Origin: Tectiglobus sp965224045
GTDB taxonomy: Bacteria > Pseudomonadota > Alphaproteobacteria > Rhizobiales > Hyphomicrobiaceae
Length of the DNA: 64,000 bases
Reading direction: 5' to 3'
NCBI GenBank assembly: GCA_965224045.1
Contig: CBDCYD010000016.1
Location: 1,240,001 to 1,304,000 of the forward strand
Position 1 is the stretch's first letter; each line of letters begins with the position of its first letter. Positions 44,998-54,113 of this stretch are shown piece after piece. The notes under the pieces were generated by a model, which saw nothing but the letters and a program-made list of their open reading frames with translations, was not told the origin of the DNA and made no database searches. Position numbers and translations under genes: made by a program.

Positions 44998-45175
44998 GCG
45001 CGAGGTGCGTGTGCTACCTCGTCCGCTGTTCACCAGGTGCTGACGGCCGTGTGAGTGGCTACGTCGTTTGCCTCACCGGAGCTTCATGAAGCTTGAATTG
45101 TAACGAAAGGCGTTGCGCTTCAGCTTGTGGGTTGCGGCGATGGGATGTCGCGCGGGCTGTCGGGAGAGCAATGGC

Positions 45176-45838
45176 ATGGGCAAGCAGGCGGAGAACGAAG
45201 CAACACGGCCGGTCCGGGTTACGCTCTATCGGTGGGCCGGCAAGTGGGGTCCGTTCAAGGTCAAGATCCCGTGCGGCGAATGTGCGCTGACCAAGGACGT
45301 GCTCAACGATACATTTGCGACCGAGCTTGCCGGTATTCCGGCTGAACTGGATGTGCGCGATTGGCTTACGGAGTGGTATCGGCCGCTTCCGAAAGGCGGC
45401 TGGCACGCGCCGATCGTGCTCGTCGAGGGTAAAATCATAAGTCAGGGTCACGCCCTCAACCGAGGCGTTCTCGCCGAAGCCGTAATCAAGGCACATGTGG
45501 TGCGCAGCGCGCTTTCGGGTACGCATGTGTTTGGCAAGGAAACCTGCCCGCACTGCGTGCGCGCGAAATCCTATCTCGATACCGCCGGATTATCCTACAT
45601 CTACCATGACGTCGTTCGTGATCCCCGGGCGCTCTACGAAATGATCGCGCGGGTCAAGCCGATTGTCGGTCCGAAAACGCCGATAACGGTGCCGCAAGTC
45701 TGGATCGATGGCGCCCATGTCGGAGGTGCCGATGAGCTTGGGGCATTGCTCGGTCGCACCGACATCGAACCCAACCCTGAACGGGGCCAGAATTCTCTTT
45801 CACGCGCTCCGCAACGGCTTGCGACCGCGTCGCATTGA
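45176..45838 (+). CDS. Two-domain glutaredoxin-like protein
   Basis: A 220-residue protein. Residues about 110-195 form a glutaredoxin: THVFGKETCPHC with active-site Cys at 124 and 127, and TVPQVWIDGAHVGG, the glutathione-binding cis-Pro loop. Residues 1-105 look like another thioredoxin-fold unit with CGEC at 33-36, and GGWHAPIVLVEGKIISQGH at its cis-Pro position. ATG at 45176 is chosen over a frame from 45113. The double CxxC arrangement is unusual. Confidence 0.8.
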   Translation: MGKQAENEATRPVRVTLYRWAGKWGPFKVKIPCGECALTKDVLNDTFATELAGIPAELDVRDWLTEWYRPLPKGGWHAPIVLVEGKIISQGHALNRGVLAEAVIKAHVVRSALSGTHVFGKETCPHCVRAKSYLDTAGLSYIYHDVVRDPRALYEMIARVKPIVGPKTPITVPQVWIDGAHVGGADELGALLGRTDIEPNPERGQNSLSRAPQRLATASH

Positions 45839-46022
45839 ATGGTCTGGGCGCTGACTGTTCGCCCGCGTGCCACGAAGGCCTTGTGCAGCGGCGCGGCTAA
45901 GTGTCGATAGTACGTGGGAAATTCTTTCATCAACGATGGTCTGGACTTCGCAGACGAAGTAGGGTCTTGATCTCTCGATAATGGTGCGCGTGGTGTGAGC
46001 GTGTGGCCAATGCGGAGATCAA

Positions 46023-47630
46023 ATGGCAAAACTTGCCCCAACAGTCTCAAGCGGCTCTGACGCCTTCAAGTCCAACCGGGCGGCGATGCAGGCGCTGGTT
46101 GCCGACCTTGCCGAGAAGCGTGCTTTGGCGGCGCGCGGCGGGTCGGAGCGGTCTCGTGAACGTCACCAGGCGCGCGGCAAACTTCTGCCGCGCGATCGCG
46201 TCGTTGGGTTGCTCGACCCGGGATCGCCGTTTCTCGAACTTTCCCAACTTGCCGGCTACGACATGTATTCCGGTGATATTCACGCAGGCGGTATCATAAC
46301 GGGTGTCGGGCGGGTGCGCGGGCGCGAATGTCTGATCATCTGTAACGACGCCACCATCAAGGGCGGGACGTACTATCCGGTCACGGTCAAAAAGCATATC
46401 CGGGCTCAGGAGATTGCACGCCAGAACCGCTTGCCGTGCATCTATCTGGTCGATTCCGGCGGTGCCAATCTACCGCACCAGACGGAGGTGTTTCCGGATC
46501 GCGATCATTTTGGGCGAAGCTTTTTCAATCAGGCGCGGATGTCGAGTGAGGGCATCCCGCAAATCGCGGTCGTCATGGGCTCTTGTACGGCCGGCGGGGC
46601 CTACGTGCCGGCGATGGCGGACGAGAGCATTATCGTTCGCCAGCAGGGCACCATCTTTCTCGGTGGTCCGCCGTTGGTGAAGGCTGCAACCGGCGAGGAG
46701 GTCAGCGCGGAAGACCTTGGCGGGGCTGATGTCCATGCGCGCCTATCCGGGGTGGTCGATCATTACGCGCTTAACGATACCCATGCGTTGGAACTTGCGC
46801 GCTCGATCGTCGGTCATCTCGGCCCCGCACAAAAGGCGAATGTCAATGTGCGACCGGCGCGAGCACCGGCTTACGACCCTTCGGAATTGGACGGTGTCAT
46901 ACCGTCGAGTTTGATGACGCAGTACGACTGTCGCGAGATTATCGCACGCATCGTTGATGAGTCGGAATTCGATGAGTTCAAGGCTCTCTATGGCACGACG
47001 CTGGTAACGGGATTTGCGCATATCGAGGGTCTCCCGGTTGCGATCCTGGCCAACAACGGCATCCTCTATTCTGACAGTGCGCATAAGGCCGCCCATTTCA
47101 TCGAGGTGGCCTGCCAACGCAGTATTCCGCTGCTCTTCCTCCAAAACATCACCGGTTTCATGGTCGGGCGGGACGCGGAGGCCGGAGGGATCGCGCGCAA
47201 CGGGGCCAAAATGGTAACAGCAGTGGCCTGCGCAAACGTGCCGAAGATCACCGTGATCGTCGGCGGCAGCTACGGTGCCGGCAACTATGCGATGTGTGGG
47301 CGGTCGTACGAGCCACGCTTCTTGTTCACGTGGCCGAACGCGCGCATTTCGGTGATGGGAGGTGAACAGGCCGCCAGCGTCCTTGCAACCGTCCGGCGAA
47401 GCAACGTCGAGGCAGAGGGCAAGACCTGGCCGGAAGACGAGGAGAAGGCCTTCAAGCAGCCGATCCTCGAACAGTATGAGCGTGAGGGACATCCCTACTA
47501 CGCCACCGCGCGGATTTGGGACGACGGCATTATCGCGCCGCAGGAAACACGCCGCGTTGTGGCGTTGGCACTGTCGGCAGCGCTCAATGCGCCGATTGAA
47601 GAGACGAAGTTCGGGGTGTTCCGGATGTGA
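46023..47630 (+). CDS. mccB: Methylcrotonoyl-CoA carboxylase, carboxyltransferase subunit
   Basis: The 535-residue beta subunit moves carboxyl from biotin to 3-methylcrotonyl-CoA in leucine catabolism. LLDPGSPFLELSQLAGYDMY, VDSGGANLPHQTEVFPDRDHFG, GSCTAGGAYVPAMADE and SYGAGNYAMCGR are typical of MccB rather than propionyl-CoA carboxylase. A small gene separates it from mccA. ATG at 46023. Confidence 0.93.
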   Translation: MAKLAPTVSSGSDAFKSNRAAMQALVADLAEKRALAARGGSERSRERHQARGKLLPRDRVVGLLDPGSPFLELSQLAGYDMYSGDIHAGGIITGVGRVRGRECLIICNDATIKGGTYYPVTVKKHIRAQEIARQNRLPCIYLVDSGGANLPHQTEVFPDRDHFGRSFFNQARMSSEGIPQIAVVMGSCTAGGAYVPAMADESIIVRQQGTIFLGGPPLVKAATGEEVSAEDLGGADVHARLSGVVDHYALNDTHALELARSIVGHLGPAQKANVNVRPARAPAYDPSELDGVIPSSLMTQYDCREIIARIVDESEFDEFKALYGTTLVTGFAHIEGLPVAILANNGILYSDSAHKAAHFIEVACQRSIPLLFLQNITGFMVGRDAEAGGIARNGAKMVTAVACANVPKITVIVGGSYGAGNYAMCGRSYEPRFLFTWPNARISVMGGEQAASVLATVRRSNVEAEGKTWPEDEEKAFKQPILEQYEREGHPYYATARIWDDGIIAPQETRRVVALALSAALNAPIEETKFGVFRM

Positions 47631-47665
47631 GCGCGGGTTGGCGCGGCAGGAAGAGAGATGAGGTC

Positions 47666-48088
47666 ATGACAGGACTGCGTATTGTTGTGTCGGGTCTGCT
47701 TGCTCTTTGGAGCTTGACGGGAAGTGCAGTTGCAGCGACCGGTTACATCTGCAGTTTTCCTGCAGGGACCGTCAACACGTTTGAAAACGACGTATTCCAG
47801 GCGGGGCCGGCAAAGGCACTGACGTTCGAGATTGGTGATGTCGAACTGCGCCGGCAGACGGCCTCCCTGGTTACACCCAGGGGCAAAGGCGAGCTGAAAA
47901 TAGTCCGCGCGATCGGTGCCAATCATTTTCTCGAAGTGATCACCGAGGGCTTTCTCAATATCACGACGATTTACGAATCACCGGCCGGCGACGGCTCCTT
48001 GCCTGCCGTCCACTCACGCCATTTCGGACTGTTCGGGTCGCCGGTCGTGTCGCAATATCACGGCACATGCAAGAAAAAATTGTCCTGA
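47666..48088 (+). CDS. Small secreted protein between mccB and mccA
   Basis: A 140-residue exported protein of unknown function, signal peptide ending near SAVA, followed by a beta-rich mature domain with Cys in YICSFPAGTVN and near the end in GTCKKKLS, perhaps a disulfide pair. It lies 35 bases after mccB and about 110 before mccA on the same strand. ATG at 47666 is chosen for its N-terminal signal. Confidence 0.65.
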   Translation: MTGLRIVVSGLLALWSLTGSAVAATGYICSFPAGTVNTFENDVFQAGPAKALTFEIGDVELRRQTASLVTPRGKGELKIVRAIGANHFLEVITEGFLNITTIYESPAGDGSLPAVHSRHFGLFGSPVVSQYHGTCKKKLS

Positions 48089-48201
48089 GGATCGGCGCCA
48101 TGCGGTGATTGTCGGGGAATTCGCGGAGATGTGGCGAGAATGCTGTGCGTGCGCGGGCAGCAATGATTGTGCGGGCGATCCAGTCCAGGCAGAACGAAAT
48201 G

Positions 48202-50187
48202 ATGCTCAATAAAGTTTTGATCGCGAACCGTGGTGAGATTGCATGCCGGATTATCCGGACGGCACGCGACTTGGGGATTGCCACGGTATCTGTTTATTCG
48301 GATGCCGACGCTGGCGCTGTGCATGTGGCGTCTGCCGACGAGGCCTTGCGGATCGGCCCGGGAGCGGCGACCGAAAGCTATTTGAAGATCGACACCATCA
48401 TCGAGGCGGCGCGACAGGCAGGGGCCGACTGCATTCACCCCGGATACGGGTTTCTCGCCGAGAACCCGGATTTTGTCGAGGCCTGCGTGGCGGCCGGCAT
48501 CAAGTTCATCGGACCGTCGCCAGCGGCGATGCGCGCACTGGGCGGCAAGGCGCAGGCAAAAGAAATCGCGATTAAGGCCGGTGTGCCGGTCGTGCCGGGC
48601 TATCAGGGCGAGGCGCAGGATCTTGCGACACTACAGGAGCACGCAAACGCAATCGGCTATCCAGTGATGATCAAGGCCGTCTCCGGCGGCGGTGGGCGTG
48701 GCATGCGCCTAGTCGAGGATGCCAATGCGTTTGATGGCGCACTCGAGAGTGCCCAGCGTGAGGCGCAGGCGTCGTTCGGTGATGCCCGCGTGTTGATCGA
48801 AAAACGCGTGGTTCGCCCGCGCCACATCGAGGTACAGGTGTTTGGCGATAGCCACGGCAACGTCGTGCACATGTTCGAGCGCGATTGCACGCTGCAGCGG
48901 CGCAACCAGAAGGTGATTGAAGAGGCACCGGCGCCCGGGATGTCGGATGCGCTGCGGCGCAAGATGACCGAGGCTGCGGTGTCACTGGCGAAGGCTGTGG
49001 GCTACGAGGGTGCCGGCACGGTCGAGTTTCTGGTCGAAGGTGGCCGGCTTGAGCCTGAGGCACCGTGGTATTTCATCGAGATGAATACGCGCCTTCAGGT
49101 GGAGCATCCGGTGACCGAGGAAATTACCGGACTTGATCTGGTCGATTGGCAGTTTCGGGTCGCGGCGGGTGAAGCCCTGCCTTTGGAGCAAGACGATATT
49201 GCCTATGGCGGCCATGCCATCGAGGTGCGGCTTTGCGCGGAAGATCCAGCGAACGACTTTGCACCGGCGACGGGCCGGATCCTGGTCTTTGACGTGCTTG
49301 AAGACGAGGGGTTGCGGATCGAGAGCGGAGTCGAGGACGGAAGTCAGATATCGCCTTATTACGATTCGATGATTGCCAAGGTCATCAGGGTCGGCCTCGA
49401 CCGCGACGATGTGATCGACGACCTGCGCATGGATCTAGAAGACCTCGACGTTCTGGGGCTTAAGACAAATCTTGCCTTTCTGCACGCGTTGCTCGGCGAC
49501 GAGGCTGTGGTTGCTGCCGAGTTCGACACCGGGTTGATTGGCGATCGCCTAGATGACCTGGTGGATCAGGCCGTGGCACCGATTGCCGTTGCTGCCGGCG
49601 CGCGAGCCCTGCTTGGTGAATATGCATCGGGCGATGAAGCAGGCGACGACCGTTTCGGGGATCCGTGGGCCAGAGCTGACGGTTTTCAACTTGGCGGTGC
49701 GCGGCAGGTCCATCGTAAGGTTCTGGTGGATGGTGTCGTGTGCGATGTCGGGTTGACGTGGCACGGCAGCGACGTTCACCTGGACGTCGACGGCAAGGCT
49801 GCGGGTTGGATCGAAGGTGATTTTGCCAGCGGGGAATTGTTCGGGGTTGATGACATCGAGGAGTTTCCTCTTGTCGTCGCTAAGGATGGCCAGGCCTTCG
49901 TGTTGCATCGCATGCAACACGCTACCGTGCGGTTGCCGGTCTATGATATCAACGCGATTGAAGATGAGGCCTCCGGTGACAGCGTGCGTGCGCCGATTAA
50001 CGGACGCGTTGCAAAACTGCTTGTCGGCGAGGGCGAGACGGTTGCTGAAGGTGACAGTATTGCCGTCGTCGAAGCGATGAAGATGGAACATGTCCTGACC
50101 AGCCCGCGGGACGGCACCGTGGCGCGTGTTCACGTGGCGGTTGATGGCCAGGTGACGCAAGGCACGGTGATCGCATCGCTCGCGTGA
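48202..50187 (+). CDS. mccA: Methylcrotonoyl-CoA carboxylase, biotin carboxylase subunit
   Basis: The 661-residue alpha subunit carboxylates its own biotin with ATP and bicarbonate. KVLIANRGEIACRIIRTA starts the carboxylase domain, KAVSGGGGRGM is the ATP loop, EMNTRLQVEHPVTE contains the active-site region, and EAMKMEHV near the end carries the biotinylated Lys. ATG at 48202 is used; ATG at 48199 immediately before is equally possible. Pairs with mccB. Confidence 0.93.
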   Translation: MLNKVLIANRGEIACRIIRTARDLGIATVSVYSDADAGAVHVASADEALRIGPGAATESYLKIDTIIEAARQAGADCIHPGYGFLAENPDFVEACVAAGIKFIGPSPAAMRALGGKAQAKEIAIKAGVPVVPGYQGEAQDLATLQEHANAIGYPVMIKAVSGGGGRGMRLVEDANAFDGALESAQREAQASFGDARVLIEKRVVRPRHIEVQVFGDSHGNVVHMFERDCTLQRRNQKVIEEAPAPGMSDALRRKMTEAAVSLAKAVGYEGAGTVEFLVEGGRLEPEAPWYFIEMNTRLQVEHPVTEEITGLDLVDWQFRVAAGEALPLEQDDIAYGGHAIEVRLCAEDPANDFAPATGRILVFDVLEDEGLRIESGVEDGSQISPYYDSMIAKVIRVGLDRDDVIDDLRMDLEDLDVLGLKTNLAFLHALLGDEAVVAAEFDTGLIGDRLDDLVDQAVAPIAVAAGARALLGEYASGDEAGDDRFGDPWARADGFQLGGARQVHRKVLVDGVVCDVGLTWHGSDVHLDVDGKAAGWIEGDFASGELFGVDDIEEFPLVVAKDGQAFVLHRMQHATVRLPVYDINAIEDEASGDSVRAPINGRVAKLLVGEGETVAEGDSIAVVEAMKMEHVLTSPRDGTVARVHVAVDGQVTQGTVIASLA

Positions 50188-50246
50188 TGCGTAGCAACGG
50201 ATAGACGACGACCTTGGCGGGGAAAAGTTGGGGTGGAGGACGCCGG

Positions 50247-50687
50247 ATGACAGTGCACATTGTCAAGCTGTGCGTGGGTGTGGATGCCATCGAGGATTTG
50301 GCGCGGTGGCAAAAGAAGCGGCTAGCTTTGACCAGGCGCGAGACCGGTACGCCTCTTTTGTATCATACCACGCGGATGGAGCCGAAACGCCAGGATGAAG
50401 TGCTCGACGGTGGTTCGATCTACTGGGTGATCCGGCGCGTCATCCAGGTGCGACAGCGCATTGTCGCGTTTCAAGATGGCCAGAAAAGCGACGGTACGAA
50501 GTGTTGCCTGTTCATTCTCGATCCGGAACTGGTCCCGGTGCGCCCGACACCGCGCAGGGCCTTTCAAGGCTGGCGGTATCTCGAGGACGACGATGCGCCG
50601 CCGGACCTGGAGCGCGGGCGCGATGCCGGACTGTCCGATATGCCTGCCGCTATGCGGCGCGAATTGGCGGAACTTTGCTTGCTTTAG
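50247..50687 (+). CDS. DUF1489 family protein
   Basis: A 146-residue conserved alphaproteobacterial protein of unknown function. VHIVKLCVGVDAIEDLARWQ begins it, GSIYWVIRRVIQVRQRIVAFQ is the central family motif, and GWRYLEDDDAPPDL lies toward the end. ATG at 50247. It follows mccA by about 60 bases. Confidence 0.85.
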   Translation: MTVHIVKLCVGVDAIEDLARWQKKRLALTRRETGTPLLYHTTRMEPKRQDEVLDGGSIYWVIRRVIQVRQRIVAFQDGQKSDGTKCCLFILDPELVPVRPTPRRAFQGWRYLEDDDAPPDLERGRDAGLSDMPAAMRRELAELCLL

Positions 50688-50746
50688 GGCGCAGGGGTTG
50701 CGAATAATCGGGTGTTGATATTGCTGAACAACGCCTGAGCCAAGAC

Positions 50747-51857
50747 ATGTCGCACCCACGCTTTACCAAGATCATCGAGGATCTTCCCTCTACGGTGCCA
50801 TTTGTCGGTCCGGAGGCGCAGGAGCGTGCCCGCGGTGCGCCCTTCAAAGCACGGATCGGGGCCAACGAGAGCGTGTTCGGGCCGTCTCCCAAGGCGGTCG
50901 CGGCGATCGCCGAGGCTGCCCCGGACAATTGGCGGTATTGCGATCCGGACAACCATGACTTGAAGACAGCGATCGCGGCGTTCCACGGTGTCGGTTTTGA
51001 AAATGTCGTTATCATCGAGGGTATCGATGGCGGATTGGGGCTTGCCAATCGCATGTTGGTTGAGCCGGGCGATGCCGTGGTCACGTCGGATGGGGCCTAT
51101 CCGACCTTCAACTTTCACGTGGCGGCCTGCGGTGGCGCGCTCACCAAAGTGGCATACCGGGACGATCGCGAGGATCTGGACGGGCTGCTTGAAGCTGCTG
51201 CGGCACGAGAGGCGAAAATCGTCTACCTGACGAACCCGGACAACCCGATGGGAACGTGGTGGCCGGCGGCGGAGATCGAGCAGTTCATTTCTCGCCTTCC
51301 TGAAGGAACAACCTTCGTTCTGGATGAAGCCTATTGCGATACGGCGCCGACGGACGCGCTGCCGCCAATCGATGTTTCCAATCCGATGGTGTTGCGGTTC
51401 CGTACGTTCTCGAAGGCTTACGGACTTGCCGGTGCCCGCGTCGGCTACTGCATCGGGGGAAGCTGGTGTGATTGCGAATTTTGAAAAAGTGCGCAACCAC
51501 TATGGCATCAATCGACTGGGCCAGATTGCTGCATTGGCGGCGCTGCAAGACCAGGCTTATCTCAACGAGACCGTGGCGGCGATCGGGGCAGCGCGAGATC
51601 GCATTGCGGAGATTGCGCGCGGCCAGGGATTGGCCCCGATTGAATCCGCGACCAACTTTGTGACGATTGATTGCTTGCAGGATGGTGCGTTCGCCCAGCG
51701 TGTCATGGCGGAGCTGCTCAAACGAGACGTATTTGTGCGGATGCCTGGTGTGGCTCCGCTCAATCGCTGCGTGCGGATCGGTGCGGGCAAAGAGCCGGAT
51801 CTCGACCTCTTCGAGGCCGTGCTGCCGGATTCGTTGAAAGCAGCGGCCGGCGCCTAG
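50747..51857 (+). pseudogene. Class I/II aminotransferase (histidinol-phosphate type), frameshifted
   Basis: A PLP-dependent aminotransferase of about 369 residues split by one extra base. The first frame (from 50747) gives the fold through FVLDEAYCD and FSKAYGLAGARVGYCIG, including the PLP Lys, then runs out of frame at a run of five G (51455-51459) and stops at 51484. The continuation EAGVIANFEKVRNHYGINRLGQ to LFEAVLPDSL is in the next frame, ending 51857. Removing one G restores a full protein, so this is either a sequencing error or a recent mutation. Substrate unclear: histidinol phosphate or aromatic amino acids. Confidence 0.8.
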
Positions 51858-51980
51858 CTGCTTTGAGGCTGCAGAGTGTTGCCGCTCGTTAACGTTGTCG
51901 CATCGCGGTCGGGCCCGCGGCCATTTTTTGGGCATCTTCGAGGGTCAAAGCGGGATTGAACGGTTTGAGGAGTAAGGTGC

Positions 51981-53208
51981 GTGGGCGCGGCATTCCGGCA
52001 GAATTGCGTCCGTGATGCTTTGGCCGTCGCGCTGCGGACACTCTTGATCGTCGTTTGCGGCTGGGTCCTTGCGGGATGCGCTGCAGGTTCCTTGCGCGAA
52101 GTCGTGCCGCCTGAGCTTGCCGACAAGGCACAGGTCGTGGGGGTGAGCGCTCCCGGTATCCGGATTTGGGGTGACGAGCCGCCCAAAAACCTCGCTTTGA
52201 TCGCTGAGAAGGTCAAAAGGCAGCGTCGGGCGGCGGGCGCGGGGAAACATTCGCGAATTGAAGACATGCTGGTTATCTCCGGTGGCGGCTCGGACGGGGC
52301 GTTCGGGGCGGGGCTGCTGAACGGCTGGTCGCAGCGCGGTGACCGCCCGGAGTTCACGGTCGTTACGGGGGTGAGCACGGGTGCGTTGATGGCGCCATTC
52401 GCGTTTCTCGGTCCGTCCCATGATCGTGTGTTGAAGGAATTCTACACGCGCTACTCGACGAAGGACATTATTCGGCCAACCGTGCTTGCCCCCCGGTATT
52501 CTGGGTGGCAGCAACGCCGTGAGCAGTTCGGAGCCGCTGGCTGGGCTTATCAAAAAGTATCTCACCCCTAATGTGATGCGCGCGATTGCCGTTGAACACG
52601 GCAAAGGACGTCGGTTGCTGGTCGGGACAACAAATCTTGACGCGGAGCGCCCGGTGATTTGGAACTTGGGCGAGATCGCAACGGTCGGAACGAAGCGGGC
52701 TCTGGCTTTGATGCGCAAGGTGCTGTTGGCGTCGGCTTCGATTCCCGGGCTGTTTCCGCCAGTGCTCATCAACGTCAACGTCAATGGCAAGGTTCGCCAG
52801 GAAATGCACGTCGACGGCGGGACGACCGACAACGCTATCCTGCTACCCATGCAAACCAATATAGCCATCCTCGACCGTGGCGTTCGGCGACGCCCGCGCA
52901 GGCGGCTTTACATCATCGTCAATTCCCATACCAATCCCGAGTGGCAGAGCGTCAAGTCGTCTACCGTCGCGATCGCCGGCCGCTCGATCCTAACATTGAT
53001 CAAACAGCAGACGCTTGGTGATCTTCTCAAGCTCTACGACTTTGCACGTTCAAACCGGTTCAAGTTCAATCTCGCGACTATTCCGGCGGACTTCAAGGAA
53101 AAGAGCAAGGAGGCGTTCGACCGGGCGTACATGACGAAGTTGTTCAAGGTTGGCGAAGCGCTTGGCCGACAAGGTTACAAGTGGCAGAAAAAACCGCCGA
53201 TCCGATGA
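51981..53208 (+). pseudogene. Patatin-like phospholipase lipoprotein, frameshifted
   Basis: A patatin-family lipid hydrolase with lipobox VLAGC at its start, oxyanion loop SGGGSDGAFGAG, nucleophile elbow GVSTGAL (GxSxG) and catalytic Asp in HVDGGTTDN. The reading frame shifts within a run of six C (52489-52494): the first frame ends at 52571, while ILGGSNAVSSSEPLAGLIKKY to the stop at 53208 lies one frame over. One C fewer restores a single protein of about 408 residues. GTG at 51981 has GAGGAG nearby. Envelope-located phospholipase expected if intact. Confidence 0.8.
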
Positions 53209-53233
53209 CGTGCGGCAGGGAGATGATGGCAAG

Positions 53234-53341
53234 ATGCGTGTGTTTTGGTTTGTGCTTGGTGCCGCGGTGGCCTCAGCTGTCTGGGCGGGATTGCTATCGC
53301 AGGTCGGACAGGAATGGATTTCCGTGATCCTCGGCGGATAA
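53234..53341 (+). CDS. 35-residue membrane peptide
   Basis: A short frame MRVFWFVLGAAVASAVWAGL, then a polar tail ending VILGG, predicted to cross the membrane once. AGGGAGATG upstream offers a ribosome site. It follows the patatin frame by 25 bases. Length is too small to call from sequence alone. Confidence 0.35.
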   Translation: MRVFWFVLGAAVASAVWAGLLSQVGQEWISVILGG

Positions 53342-53371
53342 CGGCGCTGCCTGAGTGACCGGACCAAGGGC

Positions 53372-54061
53372 TTATTCTATGACTGCGACGGCCCGGATCG
53401 GGCTGGCCGTGCCGCCCCTGATTTTCAGCGGAAAGCCGATGAAGCGAAAACGGCCCTTGCCAACCAGAGCTTCGAGGTTCCACAAGCATTCGATGTGTGT
53501 GATGCCGCGTTCGGCACACGCCAAATGGGCTTTGAAGTTGGGCTCTCCTTCCGGGGCAGGGCTGATTGCTTCAACACCGAAGGCGGTAATCTTGCGGTCG
53601 GCAAGCCAATGCACGGAGTCAACGTGCAATCCGGCGAAGTCATGCAGGTAGCCGGGTGAGCCGAAGAGGCGGGCGTTGGTTGCCATGTGGATCAGCACCG
53701 TATCTCCGGGCCGTATGTCTTCGCCACTGCCAGCCAGTGCGGTTTCCATTTCGTCGACCGTTATTTCATGGCGCAAGGGGACGTGGGACAGATCCAGGCA
53801 AATGGCCTGCGTGTAGAAGTTTTCAAGCGGGATCTGGTCGATCGACGGCGCGGATGGGTCTGCATTGAAATGGCACGGCGCATCGACATGGGTGCCGGCA
53901 TGATCACTCATCGAAACATAGAGTGCCTTTGACGTAAAACGCGTGTCGCCGGCCTGTTTGATCTCGTCATGGTCGTTCCAGACCGTTGTCACGACCGGTG
54001 GATGGGAGGGATGCGTGGGCGTGCGGTGATGGATTTCACGGCTCAGGTCGATGAGCTGCAT
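53372..54061 (-). CDS. Cyclase / kynurenine formamidase-like metal hydrolase
   Basis: A 229-residue protein of the bacterial cyclase family (PF04199), metal-dependent amidohydrolases acting on amide or ester bonds such as N-formylkynurenine. The metal motif HAGTHVDAPCH gives His54, His58, Asp60 and His64. FGVEAISPAPEGEPNFKAHLAC follows in place of the usual second motif. It lies 52 bases after the amidase gene on the same strand, so they are probably co-transcribed. Confidence 0.85.
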   Translation of the reverse strand: MQLIDLSREIHHRTPTHPSHPPVVTTVWNDHDEIKQAGDTRFTSKALYVSMSDHAGTHVDAPCHFNADPSAPSIDQIPLENFYTQAICLDLSHVPLRHEITVDEMETALAGSGEDIRPGDTVLIHMATNARLFGSPGYLHDFAGLHVDSVHWLADRKITAFGVEAISPAPEGEPNFKAHLACAERGITHIECLWNLEALVGKGRFRFIGFPLKIRGGTASPIRAVAVIE

Positions 54062-54113
54062 GGCTTTGTCCTTGTTTGGGCGACGGGCGCCGCCGATGTG
54101 ATGGCGGTGGACA

